Shown in pieces: positions 23,247-31,643 of a DNA stretch of 64,000 nt. Below the pieces are notes generated by a model, which was given only the letters and a program-made list of their open reading frames with translations, did not search any database and had not been told where the DNA came from. Origin of the DNA: Tenggerimyces flavus (lineage in GTDB: Bacteria > Actinomycetota > Actinomycetes > Propionibacteriales > Actinopolymorphaceae); contig NZ_JAFBCM010000001.1 of the NCBI RefSeq assembly GCF_016907715.1, positions 620,001-684,000 of the forward strand, given 5' to 3'. The position numbers and the translations under genes were made by a program. Numbering within the stretch: the stretch's first letter is position 1; each line of letters begins with the position of its first letter.

Positions 23247-23801
23247 TTAGTCACCCTGGGCCGCACGCCGGAGCTCGGCGAAAGCGGCGGCCAGCGTCGA
23301 CGCGGTGAAGTGCGCGTTCAGCCCGCTCGGGTTCGGCAGCACCCACAACCGGGACGGACCGAGCGGCTCCGGCTGCTCGCCGAACACAGCCTTCGGCCGC
23401 TCGAAAGCGGTCCGGTACGCGGTGATGCCGACGATCGCGACGAACCGCGGCGCGTAGCGCGAAGCCAGCGCCGCGAGCCGTACGCCGCCAGCCCGCAGCT
23501 CCTCCGCGGCCAGCTCGTCAGCCCGCGCCGTGGCGCGTGGCGCGACGTTCGTGATGCCCAGCCCATACGTCAACAACTCCGACTGCTCGCGCGGAAGCAG
23601 CAGCCGCGGGGTGAGGCCGGACTGGTGCAGCGCGGGCCAGAACCGATTGCCCGGACGGGCAAAGTGCCAACCCGTCGCGGCCGACATCAGACCCGGGTTG
23701 ATGCCCGAGAACAGGATCGTCAGGCCCGGCGCCACGACGTCCGGCAGCAGCTTCGTACGCGCAGCCTCCAGTGCCGCGCGATCGAGTCGAGGAGCGGTCA
23801 T
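23247..23801 (-). CDS. mug: G/U mismatch-specific DNA glycosylase
   Basis: 184-residue uracil-DNA-glycosylase superfamily member of the Mug/TDG branch, which removes uracil or ethenocytosine opposite G. Motif 1 is ILFSGINPGLMSA, with Asn as in Mug. RPGNRFWPALHQSG follows, and the second motif is LPNPSGLNAHF. The start MTAPRLDRAAL has GGGAG six bases upstream; an in-frame ATG 27 bp earlier is less likely. It lies near other DNA-maintenance genes in this window (beta-clamp paralogue here, DinB and RecQ further on), but not in one operon with them. Confidence 0.9.
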   Translation of the reverse strand: MTAPRLDRAALEAARTKLLPDVVAPGLTILFSGINPGLMSAATGWHFARPGNRFWPALHQSGLTPRLLLPREQSELLTYGLGITNVAPRATARADELAAEELRAGGVRLAALASRYAPRFVAIVGITAYRTAFERPKAVFGEQPEPLGPSRLWVLPNPSGLNAHFTASTLAAAFAELRRAAQGD

Positions 23802-23984
23802 CGCTCCCATCGTCCACCACTCGGACATGCCCCTGACCGGATCCTAGTCAAAGGCGAATGCTTGTTCTATATTCTCACCGACTCGTAGCCCGTAGGGCAA
23901 CGGGTGGACACATTGCAGCGGCAATCTTGGATCGGGACCCATCCGGCCACGAGCGGGGTCCGAACACCAACCGGAGATGGGCCA

Positions 23985-24803
23985 ATGGCATTCGAACTGG
24001 ACACGTACAAACAAGAAGCCGCAGCGGTCAACGTGGACGACATCGACTTCGACGACTTCCGTCGACAGCCGCTGTCGCCAGCAGCGCTGCGCTGCCTTCA
24101 CTACATGGCAGACGTCGAGACCCACACGGTCTGCTACCTACGCGACCTGCTGGTCACGCCGTCGCACCAGAACCCGCGCATCACGACGTTCCTCACCATG
24201 TGGAACTACGAGGAGTTCTGGCACGGCGACGTGATCGACCGGATCCTCGCCATGCACGCCGAGGAAGCCGGCCTGATCCGGCACCGCAAGGTGCGGCTCA
24301 AGCAGGGCATCAAGAACGTTGTCAGTCCGATCACCCAATGCCTCACCGCCGCCGTCGTGGGCGACGACTTCATCGCGACCCACATGAGCTGGGGCGCGGT
24401 GAACGAGTGGTCCGCACACGCCGCGTACGCGCGCCTGATCGCGGTCGAGGACCACCCGACGCTGACCAAGATCCTGCGCCGGATCCAGCACCAGGAGACC
24501 CGCCACCTCGCGTTCTACTACTCCGAGGCCAAGGAGCGGCTGGAGCGCAGCAAGAAGGCGCAGAACATCACCCGCTGGGCGCTCGCGAAGCTGTGGGCAC
24601 CGGTCGGGTCGACGATCGCACCGAAGTACGAGACCCGCTTCATGCTCAACCACCTGTTCAACAGCGACGGCGGCCCGAAGACCATCTTCATGCTCGACCA
24701 GAAGGTCGACAAGCTGCCCGGACTCGCCGGCCTGGACCTGGTCAGCAAGGCGTTGACGAAGTACGGGATCAGACTCCCGCGCTTCGACCCTGCCGTTGCC
24801 TGA
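23985..24803 (+). CDS. ferritin-like di-iron fold protein, function unknown
   Basis: 272-residue helical protein. Putative metal ligands are Glu in ADVETHT, EEFWH (ExxH pattern in NYEEFWHGD), EWSAHAAY and QETRHLAFYY (ExxH). This spacing of Glu and ExxH motifs is that of ferritin-like di-iron oxygenases and acyl-ACP-desaturase relatives. It could be an oxygenase or desaturase, and the natural substrate cannot be deduced. The start MAFELDTYK has GGAG upstream. The last 35 bp overlap the opposing SDR gene. Confidence 0.75.
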   Translation: MAFELDTYKQEAAAVNVDDIDFDDFRRQPLSPAALRCLHYMADVETHTVCYLRDLLVTPSHQNPRITTFLTMWNYEEFWHGDVIDRILAMHAEEAGLIRHRKVRLKQGIKNVVSPITQCLTAAVVGDDFIATHMSWGAVNEWSAHAAYARLIAVEDHPTLTKILRRIQHQETRHLAFYYSEAKERLERSKKAQNITRWALAKLWAPVGSTIAPKYETRFMLNHLFNSDGGPKTIFMLDQKVDKLPGLAGLDLVSKALTKYGIRLPRFDPAVA

Positions 24804-25533
24804 GCCAGTCGTCGAACTGGGACGCGTCGATCCGTTCGTCGTGCACGCCCACCGCTTCGGCGGAGGCGAGCCAGACGATGGGAGGACCCATCACGTCGGG
24901 CTGCAGGATGCGCAGCCCGGCGGGCACGTCGTCGGGGAACATCCCGGTGACGGTCGCCGATCCGGGCATCAGCAGGTTGACGGTGATGCCCGTTCCTTCG
25001 AGGTCGGCGGCCATGATCCGGGACAGCGACTCGCTGCCGGCGCGGGAGGGGCCGTACGGGACGAAGCCGGTCCGGCGCATGCTCTGCTCGTTGACCGCGA
25101 TGTTGACGATGCGGCCGCTGCCGGCGGCGAGCATGCGCGGGACCACCTCGCGCGCCACCAGGAAGTAGCCGGTCAGGTTGGTCTCGACGACGGCGCGGAA
25201 GCCGTCCGCCGGCACCTCCCAGAAGCGGGTCGGCTGGGTGAGGAAGTTCGGGTTGACCGTACGCATGCCGATGCCCGCGTTGTTGACCAGCAGGTCGATG
25301 CCGCGCAGGCGTTCCCACACCTCGGCGACGCCTTCGCTCACCGCCGTCTCGTCGCGGACGTCGAGCCCCAGGCCGATCGCGTTCGGCAGGCTCGCGGCGA
25401 CCTCCTTCGCGCGCTCCCCGGATCGCCCGGTCAGCGCGACGGTCGCGTCGTTCGCGGCGAGTGCCTCCGCCATCGCGAGCCCCAGCCCGCTCGTCCCTCC
25501 GGTGATCAGGATCTTCTTCGCGTTTCCGTCCAT
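24769..25533 (-). CDS. SDR-fold protein with altered catalytic residues
   Basis: 254 residues. The NAD(P) motif TGGTSGLGLA and NNAGIG are intact. The active site departs from the SDR consensus: the Tyr-xxx-Lys motif reads YGPSR (Lys to Arg), and no Ser sits 13 residues before the Tyr (the strand reads VNIAVNEQSM). Activity may therefore differ from classical dehydrogenases, or be lost. It is divergent from the MerR-type gene by only 24 bp, which is probably its regulator, and overlaps the ferritin-like gene by 35 bp at the 3' end. Confidence 0.8.
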   Translation of the reverse strand: MDGNAKKILITGGTSGLGLAMAEALAANDATVALTGRSGERAKEVAASLPNAIGLGLDVRDETAVSEGVAEVWERLRGIDLLVNNAGIGMRTVNPNFLTQPTRFWEVPADGFRAVVETNLTGYFLVAREVVPRMLAAGSGRIVNIAVNEQSMRRTGFVPYGPSRAGSESLSRIMAADLEGTGITVNLLMPGSATVTGMFPDDVPAGLRILQPDVMGPPIVWLASAEAVGVHDERIDASQFDDWLRQRQGRSAGV

Positions 25534-25557
25534 GGCCTCGACGGTAGAATTGAGAGC

Positions 25558-25974
25558 GTGCTCGAAGTCAAGGACGACTGCGTCAGCATCGGCGAGGCAG
25601 CGCGGCTGACCGGGGTGAGCGTGCACACATTGCGGTACTACGAGCGGGCCGGGCTGGTCGTGACGACGATCGACCGTACGACGTCGGGCCGGCGGCGGTA
25701 CTCCAAGCTCGACCTGGAGTGGATCCAGATCTGTACGAAGCTGCGGGCGACAGGGATGCCGATCCGGACCATCCGACGGTACGCGGAGCTGGTGTCGGAG
25801 GGCCGCGGGAACGAGAAGGAACGCCTCGCGCTGATGGAGACCCACCGCGTCGAGGTGCTGGCCAAGCTCGCCGAGATCCAGGACAACCTCCGCGTCATCG
25901 ACCACAAGATCGACGTCTACCGCGGCCGCCTCGAAGCCGGCGACGCCGACCACCTCTGGGCGCCGCAGCCATGA
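25558..25974 (+). CDS. MerR-family transcriptional regulator
   Basis: 138 residues. The winged helix MSIGEAARLTGVSVHTLRYY-type core is visible as SIGEAARLTGVSVHTLRYYE, followed by RRRYSKLDLEWIQICTKLRA and a dimerising coiled coil (residues about 85-120). There are no metal-binding Cys, so it groups with the SoxR-unlike, small-molecule or aldehyde-responsive MerR proteins. The GTG start at 25558 leaves just 24 bp to the divergent SDR. Its stop overlaps the next gene's start (ATGA), coupling it to the VOC protein. Confidence 0.88.
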   Translation: MLEVKDDCVSIGEAARLTGVSVHTLRYYERAGLVVTTIDRTTSGRRRYSKLDLEWIQICTKLRATGMPIRTIRRYAELVSEGRGNEKERLALMETHRVEVLAKLAEIQDNLRVIDHKIDVYRGRLEAGDADHLWAPQP

Positions 25975-26348
25975 CGGGCGGCGCCGTCGTCTGGTGGGAG
26001 ATCGAGACCCCGGATCCCGCCGGGGCGCAGGCGTTCTACGGCGACCTGTTCGGCTGGACGTTCCGGCGCGCGTTCGAGGGATCGGACCTCGGGCGGGACT
26101 ACTGGATCATCACCTCGAGCGGCGGCGAGACGCTCGGCGGGCTCCAGTCAGGCGCGCACAGGCCGCAAGCGGGGGCGCGACTGTACGTTCAGGTCGACGA
26201 CCTCGAGCAGACGATCGAGGCCGCGCTCGGTCGGGGAGCCACCCTCGAGCGGGGCCGGACGTTCCTCGGATCGGACGACTTCTGGTTCGCGAACCTGCTC
26301 GACCCGCAGGGTGTCTCGTTCGGCCTCTGGACCTCGGCTCCGGCCTAG
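25971..26348 (+). CDS. VOC family (glyoxalase-like) protein
   Basis: 125 residues with the two beta-alpha-beta-beta-beta units of the vicinal-oxygen-chelate fold: VVWWEIETPDPAGAQAFYGD then LFGWTFRRAF, and RLYVQVDDLEQTIEAALGRG then LLDPQGVSFGLW. Typical of small CGI-12-type or glyoxalase-like proteins that bind small molecules. Translationally coupled to the MerR regulator upstream. The last 4 bp overlap the opposing TetR gene. Confidence 0.85.
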   Translation: MTGGAVVWWEIETPDPAGAQAFYGDLFGWTFRRAFEGSDLGRDYWIITSSGGETLGGLQSGAHRPQAGARLYVQVDDLEQTIEAALGRGATLERGRTFLGSDDFWFANLLDPQGVSFGLWTSAPA

Positions 26349-26905
26349 ATGTCGCGGACCAGGTCGAGGCTCACCACGAGGGCCGCCTCGCGCCGCGACT
26401 CCGGGGTCGACGTCTTGTCCTCGGCCATGATCGCCTGCGCCGTGTGCAGGCTCACCACCGCCAGCATCCCTCTGATCCGGTGCTCCAACGGGGCGTCCTC
26501 GGCCACCATCAGGCGGTGGATCGACTTCATCCGCGCGCGGAAGTCGTCCCCACTCACCCCCTTCGCCGCGGCCGGGTTCTGCTGGAAGAAGCGCATCGCC
26601 TGCCAGCCGTTCTGGACGATCGTCGAGTACCGCTCCAGGATCTCGCGGCGGATCTCCGCCGTACGCGGCTGCGAGTCCGCCCACGACACCAGCTCGTCGA
26701 TGCTCGCCATGAAGTCGCCGACGAGCGAGGTGACGATCTCGTCCTTGGACTTGAAGTGGTAGTACAGCGCCGCCTTGGTCACGCCCAGGCGGTCGGCAAT
26801 CTCGCGCAGCGAGGTCTTCTCGTACCCCTGCTCCCCGAACAGCTCGAACGCGACTTCCTGGATGCGCGTCCGCGTGTCACCGCGTTCGCTGGCTCCGGCA
26901 CCCAT
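26345..26905 (-). CDS. TetR-family repressor, likely of the adjacent MFS pump
   Basis: 186 residues. N-terminal helix-turn-helix TRIQEVAFELFGEQGYEKTS, LREIADRLGVTKAALYYHF and KSKDEIV. The ligand domain is of unspecified type. The start (MGAGASERGDTR) has AGGAGG seven bases upstream; upstream in-frame Met codons lie in the operator. It is divergent from the drug-efflux gene at 27041, with three operator-like dyads in the gap, the usual layout of a local repressor. Confidence 0.9.
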   Translation of the reverse strand: MGAGASERGDTRTRIQEVAFELFGEQGYEKTSLREIADRLGVTKAALYYHFKSKDEIVTSLVGDFMASIDELVSWADSQPRTAEIRREILERYSTIVQNGWQAMRFFQQNPAAAKGVSGDDFRARMKSIHRLMVAEDAPLEHRIRGMLAVVSLHTAQAIMAEDKTSTPESRREAALVVSLDLVRDI

Positions 26906-26940
26906 CTTCGCGTACCTCCTCGCCTGACTTGACCAGCAAT

Positions 26941-27008
26941 TTACTTGACGACCGGCAAGTAACCCACTTACCGTACGACAAGTAAGCATAACTTGCCTGC
27001 CGGCAAGT
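26941..27008. promoter_or_regulatory. three operator-like dyads between tetR and MFS gene
   Basis: Site 1 (26941-26962): arms TTACTTG/CAAGTAA. Site 2 (26967-26986): arms CTTAC/GTAAG. Site 3 (26991-27008): arms ACTTGCC/GGCAAGT around TGCC. All share the ACTTG...CAAGT theme at about 25-bp spacing. Confidence 0.65.
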
Positions 27009-27040
27009 CAGCCAGTCCTCAACAACTCGGGAGCGTACCG

Positions 27041-28573
27041 ATGTCCTCCACGCAGGCCCCCGCGACGCGACGGGAAGTCCTGTTCGTGTTGCCCGGTCTG
27101 ATCCTGGCGATGCTCCTCGCCATGCTCGACCAGCTCATCGTCGGCACCGCGATGCCGACGATCGTGGGCGAGCTCGGCGGAGTCGAGCACCTGTCCTGGG
27201 TCGTGACCGCCTACGTCCTGACCTCCACCGTCTCGACGCCGCTGTACGGGAAGCTCGGCGACCTGTACGGCCGCAAGCGGCTGTTCATCTTCGCGATCAT
27301 CGTCTTCCTGGCCGGCTCCGCGCTGTCGGGCATCGCCCAGTCGATGATCCAGCTGATCGGGTTCCGTGCCCTGCAGGGCCTCGGCGCCGGTGGCCTGATG
27401 GTCGGCGTGATGGCGATCATCGGCGACCTGGTCTCGCCGCGCGAACGTGGCAAGTACCAGGGGTACTTCGCCGCGACGATGGCCGCCGCGACGATCGCCG
27501 GCCCGCTGCTCGGCGGGTTCCTCACCGACCACCTGTCGTGGCGCTGGGTGTTCTACATCAACATCCCGCTCGGCATCCTCGCGCTGTTCGTGATCGCCGC
27601 CCGGTTGCACCTGCCGCGGCACACGATCAAGCACCAGATCGACTACCTCGGCGCTGCCCTGCTGACGGTCGCCGCGACCTCGATCGTGCTGGTCACGACC
27701 TGGGGCGGCTCGCAGTACGAATGGGGCTCGTTCCAGATCATCGGCCTGGCGATCCTCGGCGTCGTTGCCGCGGTGGCGTTCGTCTTCCAGGAGCGCCGCG
27801 CGGTCGAGCCGATCGTTCCGCTGCACGTGTTCAAGAGCCGCAACTTCACCGTGAGCACGCTGATGGGCTTCCTGGTCGGCGTCGCGATGTTCGGTGCGGT
27901 GACGTTCCTGCCGCTGTACCAGCAGACCGTGCAGGGCGCGTCGGCCACGAACAGCGGCCTGCTGCTCCTCCCGCTGATGGGCGGCTCGATGGTGATGTCG
28001 CTGGTCGTCGGTCAGATCATCACCCGTACGGGCCATTACCGAAGCTTCCCGATCATCGGCTCGGCGGCGATGGCTGTCGGCATCGGACTGCTCTCGATGC
28101 TCGATGTCGGTACCGGCAAGCTCGCCTCGGCGATCTTCATGGTCGTGCTGGGCATCGGCATGGGCCTGCTCATGCAGGTGGTGATGCTGCTCGCGCAGAA
28201 CAGCGTCGAGATGAAGGACATGGGCGTCGCGAGCAGCACGTCGATGTTCGCGCGGTCGATCGGCGGCTCGATCGGTGTCTCGGTGTTCGGCGCGATCTTC
28301 GCCAGCCGGCTCACCGACGCACTGCCCAGCGGTGCCTCGGTCGGAGGCGGCACGAACATCGACCCGGCGATGCTCAGCCAGGTACCGCCGGAGGTCAAGA
28401 CGTCGATCCTGGAAGCGATCGTGCACGCCACCCAAGGCGTGTTCCTCTGGGCGCTGCCGTTCGCGGTCCTGGCGTTCGTACTCAGCTGGTTCATCAAGAA
28501 CGAGCCGCTGCGGGGCGCGCCATCCGCCGATGAGGCGCCGCCGCGGGACCTGGAGTCGGTCAGCTCGGTCTAG
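27041..28573 (+). CDS. MFS multidrug efflux transporter, DHA2 (14-helix) family
   Basis: 510-residue drug/proton antiporter of the EmrB/QacA type. Motif A appears as GKLGDLYGRKRLF, motif C-like GPLLGGFLTDHLSWRWVFYI after helix 5, and LDQLIVGTAMPTIVGEL (motif D1) in helix 1. About 14 membrane segments can be traced. The ATG at 27041 has GGGAG seven bases before it. The neighbouring TetR and operator sites indicate induction by an unknown drug or metabolite. A hairpin terminator follows at 28609. Confidence 0.92.
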   Translation: MSSTQAPATRREVLFVLPGLILAMLLAMLDQLIVGTAMPTIVGELGGVEHLSWVVTAYVLTSTVSTPLYGKLGDLYGRKRLFIFAIIVFLAGSALSGIAQSMIQLIGFRALQGLGAGGLMVGVMAIIGDLVSPRERGKYQGYFAATMAAATIAGPLLGGFLTDHLSWRWVFYINIPLGILALFVIAARLHLPRHTIKHQIDYLGAALLTVAATSIVLVTTWGGSQYEWGSFQIIGLAILGVVAAVAFVFQERRAVEPIVPLHVFKSRNFTVSTLMGFLVGVAMFGAVTFLPLYQQTVQGASATNSGLLLLPLMGGSMVMSLVVGQIITRTGHYRSFPIIGSAAMAVGIGLLSMLDVGTGKLASAIFMVVLGIGMGLLMQVVMLLAQNSVEMKDMGVASSTSMFARSIGGSIGVSVFGAIFASRLTDALPSGASVGGGTNIDPAMLSQVPPEVKTSILEAIVHATQGVFLWALPFAVLAFVLSWFIKNEPLRGAPSADEAPPRDLESVSSV

Positions 28574-28608
28574 CCGTACGGAGTAAGGCACGTTCCCCCG
28601 AGGATGTG

Positions 28609-28639
28609 GAGGGGCCGGGTGTAGCTCACCCGGCCCCTC
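28609..28639 (+). terminator. strong hairpin terminator after the MFS gene
   Basis: A perfect 13-bp stem GAGGGGCCGGGTG / CACCCGGCCCCTC with loop TAGCT, followed by TATCGTT. A second weak hairpin (GCCCGC/GCGGGC, 28658-28680) lies just before the next gene. Confidence 0.75.
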
Positions 28640-28702
28640 TATCGTTGGAGGTGGAGAGCCCGCACCACCCCTGAGCGGGCATGGACGAGGAGGGTCACCA
28701 CC

Positions 28703-29791
28703 GTGACCGAATCCGCGACCGCCTCAGCCGTCTTCGGCCGGAGTAGCGGCCACGAGCAGGTTGTGTTCTGCTCCGATGAGCCGAGCGGACTGCGTGCGAT
28801 CATCGCGATCTATTCGACTGCGCTCGGCCCAGCGCTCGGCGGTACGAGGTTCTACCCGTACGCGACCGAGGACGCGGCACTGACCGACGTGCTCAACCTC
28901 TCGAAGGCCATGGCGTACAAGGGTGCGCTCGCCGGCCTCGACCTCGGCGGCGGCAAGGCCGTGATCATCGGCGATCCTTCCCGCGACAAGTCCGAGGGTT
29001 TGCTGCGTGCGTACGGGCGGTTCGTGCAGTCGCTCGGCGGCCGGTACATCACCGCGTGCGACGTGGGCACGTACTCCCCCGACATGGACCTGGTGGCCCG
29101 CGAGTGCACGTACGTGACCGGCCGTACGGTCGAGCACGGCGGCGCGGGCGACTCGTCGATCCTCACCGCTTTCGGCGTTTTCCAGGGCATGCGCGCCTGC
29201 GCCGAACGCCTGTGGGGCTCCCCCACCCTGCACGGCCGCCGCGTCGGCATCGCCGGCGTCGGCAAGGTCGGCCGGCACCTGGTCGGACACCTGCTCGACG
29301 ACGGCGCGTCGGTCGTGGTGACGGACGTGTCGGAACAGGCGATCGCGGCGGTGCGGCTGGAGTACCCGTCGGTCGACGTGGTCGACTCGGCCTCGGCGCT
29401 GGCAGCGTCCGACATCGACGTGTACGCGCCCTGCGCGCTGGGGTCGTCGCTCGACGACGCGACCGTCCTGTCCTTGCGCGCGCGAGCCGTCTGCGGCGGG
29501 GCGAACAACCAGCTCGCGCACGCGGGGATCGAGAAGATGCTCGAGGACCGCGGCATCCTGTACGCCCCGGACTACTGCGTGAACGCGGGCGGCCTGATCC
29601 AGGTCGCGGACGAGATCGAGGGCTTCGACTTCGCCCGCGCGAAGGCACGCGCGGCGAAGATCTACGAGACGACCGGCAAGGTCTTCTCCCTTGCCGAAGA
29701 GGAAGGCGTCCCACCCGCGGTGGCGGCCGACCGGCTGGCCGAACGCCGGATCGCCGAGATCGGCCGCCTCCGGAGCCTCTGGCTCGGCTGA
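28703..29791 (+). CDS. vdh: valine/leucine dehydrogenase (Glu/Leu/Phe/Val dehydrogenase family)
   Basis: 362-residue NAD-dependent branched-chain amino-acid dehydrogenase, which oxidatively deaminates valine or leucine to the 2-oxo acid. The catalytic region [19 protein letters not shown] carries both lysines of the family. Substrate-pocket residues are in [13 protein letters not shown], and the NAD Rossmann motif is [33 protein letters not shown] is highly conserved. Length and sequence style match actinomycete Vdh, an enzyme that supplies acyl precursors from valine. GTG start with GGAGG upstream. Confidence 0.9.
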   Translation: MTESATASAVFGRSSGHEQVVFCSDEPSGLRAIIAIYSTALGPALGGTRFYPYATEDAALTDVLNLSKAMAYKGALAGLDLGGGKAVIIGDPSRDKSEGLLRAYGRFVQSLGGRYITACDVGTYSPDMDLVARECTYVTGRTVEHGGAGDSSILTAFGVFQGMRACAERLWGSPTLHGRRVGIAGVGKVGRHLVGHLLDDGASVVVTDVSEQAIAAVRLEYPSVDVVDSASALAASDIDVYAPCALGSSLDDATVLSLRARAVCGGANNQLAHAGIEKMLEDRGILYAPDYCVNAGGLIQVADEIEGFDFARAKARAAKIYETTGKVFSLAEEEGVPPAVAADRLAERRIAEIGRLRSLWLG

Positions 29792-29821
29792 TCCCTCATG
29801 GGCCGAAACGATGCGGTGACC

Positions 29822-30211
29822 GTCAGTAGCGGGCTCGACCGTCACGATTCGTCCTACGCGATGCTGCTCGAGGAACTCCACCCGGAGTCGGTGACACCGT
29901 CGCCGACTCGGACAAGGCGATGTCCATCATCGGGCGGCTGGCCGGGCGTCTCGCCGTGCCGGCGCCACCCGACCTGCCCCGGTTGGCGCCAACGTTCGAA
30001 CGATGGGCAGACAAACGTGCTCCGCGGAGTGCGCGAGGACTGGCTCGCGATCGATCCCCAGGGATACGTCGGTGAGATCGCGTTCGAGTGCCTCACCCAT
30101 CCCCGCGACCGGTGGGCCGAAGCCATGAGGATGCCCGAGCCCGAGCGAGTGGTGCGCAGGCGGATCCGGATCTTCGCCGACGCCGCCAAGATCGACGGCC
30201 TCAGCTTCTGA
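29822..30211 (+). pseudogene. remnant of an aminoglycoside (streptomycin-type) phosphotransferase
   Basis: Three fragments in two frames resemble the APH(6)/streptomycin kinase family. 29822-29887 reads ...SSYAMLLEELHPE (alpha-C region). 29887-30015, shifted by one base, reads SIIGRLAGRLAVPAPPDLPR. From about 30010 the first frame resumes with TNVLRGVREDWLAIDPQGYV, matching the NVL...DP(K/Q)G part after the catalytic loop, and continues to the stop. The N-terminal lobe and about 90 residues including the HGDLH catalytic loop are missing. A frameshift plus deletions make it non-functional. The uninterrupted 137-residue frame from 29798 is therefore not a real protein. The end overlaps the opposing VOC gene. 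Confidence 0.6.
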
Positions 30212-30584
30212 CGAGGCAGAACGGGTGGCCGGCGGGGTCGAGGTAGACGCGGAAGCTGGCGGTGGGTGAGTCGGGCTTGCCGGTCTCGCGTGCCCCGGCT
30301 GCCAGCGCGTGGTCGCGACCGGCGTCGAGGTCGGCGACCTCGATCTCGAGGTGCAGCATCTGCGGTACGCCTCGTTCGGGCCAGGTCGGTGGAACGAACT
30401 CCGGGTCGCGCTGGAAGCCCAGCGCCGGGCCGCCGTTCGGGGACTCCAGCGACACCCACTCGTCGTCTTCGTGGGTGATCTTCCAGCCCAGCAGCTGGCT
30501 GTAGAACTCGGCCAGCTCCCGTGGGTTCGGACAGTCCAGCGCGACCCCGCCGAGGGTCAGTGGGCCGGTCAGTCCAGCAGCCAT
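30201..30584 (-). CDS. VOC family (glyoxalase-like) protein
   Basis: 127 residues with paired VOC modules: LTLGGVALDCPNPRELAEFY then LLGWKITHEDDEWVSLES, and MLHLEIEVADLDAGRDHALA then VYLDPAGHPFCLV. Typical of the CPPA/glyoxalase-like group common in actinomycetes; ligand unknown. The start (MAAGLTG) follows CAGGAGGTG. No operon partner: the gene to its left is a pseudogene on the opposite strand. Confidence 0.87.
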   Translation of the reverse strand: MAAGLTGPLTLGGVALDCPNPRELAEFYSQLLGWKITHEDDEWVSLESPNGGPALGFQRDPEFVPPTWPERGVPQMLHLEIEVADLDAGRDHALAAGARETGKPDSPTASFRVYLDPAGHPFCLVRS

Positions 30585-30677
30585 CGTGGCACCTCCTGAA
30601 GACGTTGGAAGCACCACCATAGCGATTTAGCCGGTTACACGCACAGGGATTTCGCCCGCCCCAGGGCCCGGTGCGGG

Positions 30678-31637
30678 CTACCCAAGCAGGTCCTTGAGGA
30701 ACCTCAACGCCTCGGCCTGCTGGTAGTTCGCGCCGCCCTCGTGCTTGTTGTACTCCCACACGCGCAGCTCCTTCGGGCCCGCGTAGTGGTGGTACGCCGC
30801 GTACACAGTCGACGGTGGGCACACGTTGTCCAGCAGCCCGACCGAGATCAGGCCGGAGCCCGCGCAGCGGGCGGCGAAGTTCACGCCGTCGAAGTACGAC
30901 AGCGTCTTGAACGTCTCCTCCACCCGGCCGCGCCGGTCGCGCAGGTACCACTTGATCTCCGGGTACGGGCCGTCGTCCGCCACGTCGACCGCGCGCCGGT
31001 AGTGCGTCAGGAACGGCACGTCGGAGATCACCCCGACGACGTCCGAGGCCAGCCCGCCAGCGGCCAGCGCCAGGCCGCCACCCTGCGAGCCGCCCGTCAC
31101 CACGATCTTCGCGGGATCGACCAGCGGATGCGTACGAGCCGCGTCGATCGCGCGTACGGCATCGGTCATCAGCCGCCGGTAGTAGTACGTCTCCGGCGAC
31201 TCGACGCCCATCGTCATAAAGCCCGGGTACGACGGGGTGGTCGGGTACGGGTCGCGGTCCGGGGTGTCGCCACCCCGCTGGCCGCGCGTGTCCATGACGA
31301 AGTGCGCGCGCCCGGCACTCGCGTGCAGCAGCCACTGGTGCGGCAGGCCGCGGCCGCCGCCGTACCCGATGTACTCCACCACGCACGGCAGCGGCCCGTC
31401 GGCGCCGTGTGGCGTCACGAACCAGCCGCGGATCTCGTCGCCGCCGAAGCCGCGGTACGTCACGTCGGCGACGTCCACGGTCGAGAGCAACGCGTCCACG
31501 GGTTCGAACCGAGCATCGACAGGGTGCTGCCGCGCCTCATCGAGCGTCGCGGTCCAGAACGAGTCGAAGTCAGGCTGCTCCTCACGCTCGGGCTTGTAGG
31601 CCTCGAGGTCGGGCAGCTCCTTGTCGAAGATCGGCAT
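30678..31637 (-). CDS. acetyl xylan esterase/cephalosporin-C deacetylase family protein
   Basis: 319-residue carbohydrate esterase family 7 enzyme that removes acetyl groups from xylo-oligosaccharides and similar compounds. N-terminal PIFDKELPDLEAYKP and DFDSFWTATLDEA are family hallmarks. RGQRGGDTPD is the conserved RGQ motif. The nucleophile elbow is GGSQGGGLALAAG, the acid lies in VGLLDNVCPPSTVYAAYHHY, and the His in YNKHEGG. No signal peptide, so it acts on imported oligosaccharides. It is last in an operon with the ThuA-like and uronate-dehydrogenase-like genes (6-bp gap). Confidence 0.9.
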   Translation of the reverse strand: MPIFDKELPDLEAYKPEREEQPDFDSFWTATLDEARQHPVDARFEPVDALLSTVDVADVTYRGFGGDEIRGWFVTPHGADGPLPCVVEYIGYGGGRGLPHQWLLHASAGRAHFVMDTRGQRGGDTPDRDPYPTTPSYPGFMTMGVESPETYYYRRLMTDAVRAIDAARTHPLVDPAKIVVTGGSQGGGLALAAGGLASDVVGVISDVPFLTHYRRAVDVADDGPYPEIKWYLRDRRGRVEETFKTLSYFDGVNFAARCAGSGLISVGLLDNVCPPSTVYAAYHHYAGPKELRVWEYNKHEGGANYQQAEALRFLKDLLG

Positions 31638-31643
31638 GCGGAC

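Noticed and set aside
29798-30211. 137-residue plus-strand frame as an intact gene
   Set aside because: The middle third is out of frame with the APH-like flanks, and the catalytic loop is missing, so a pseudogene explains it better.
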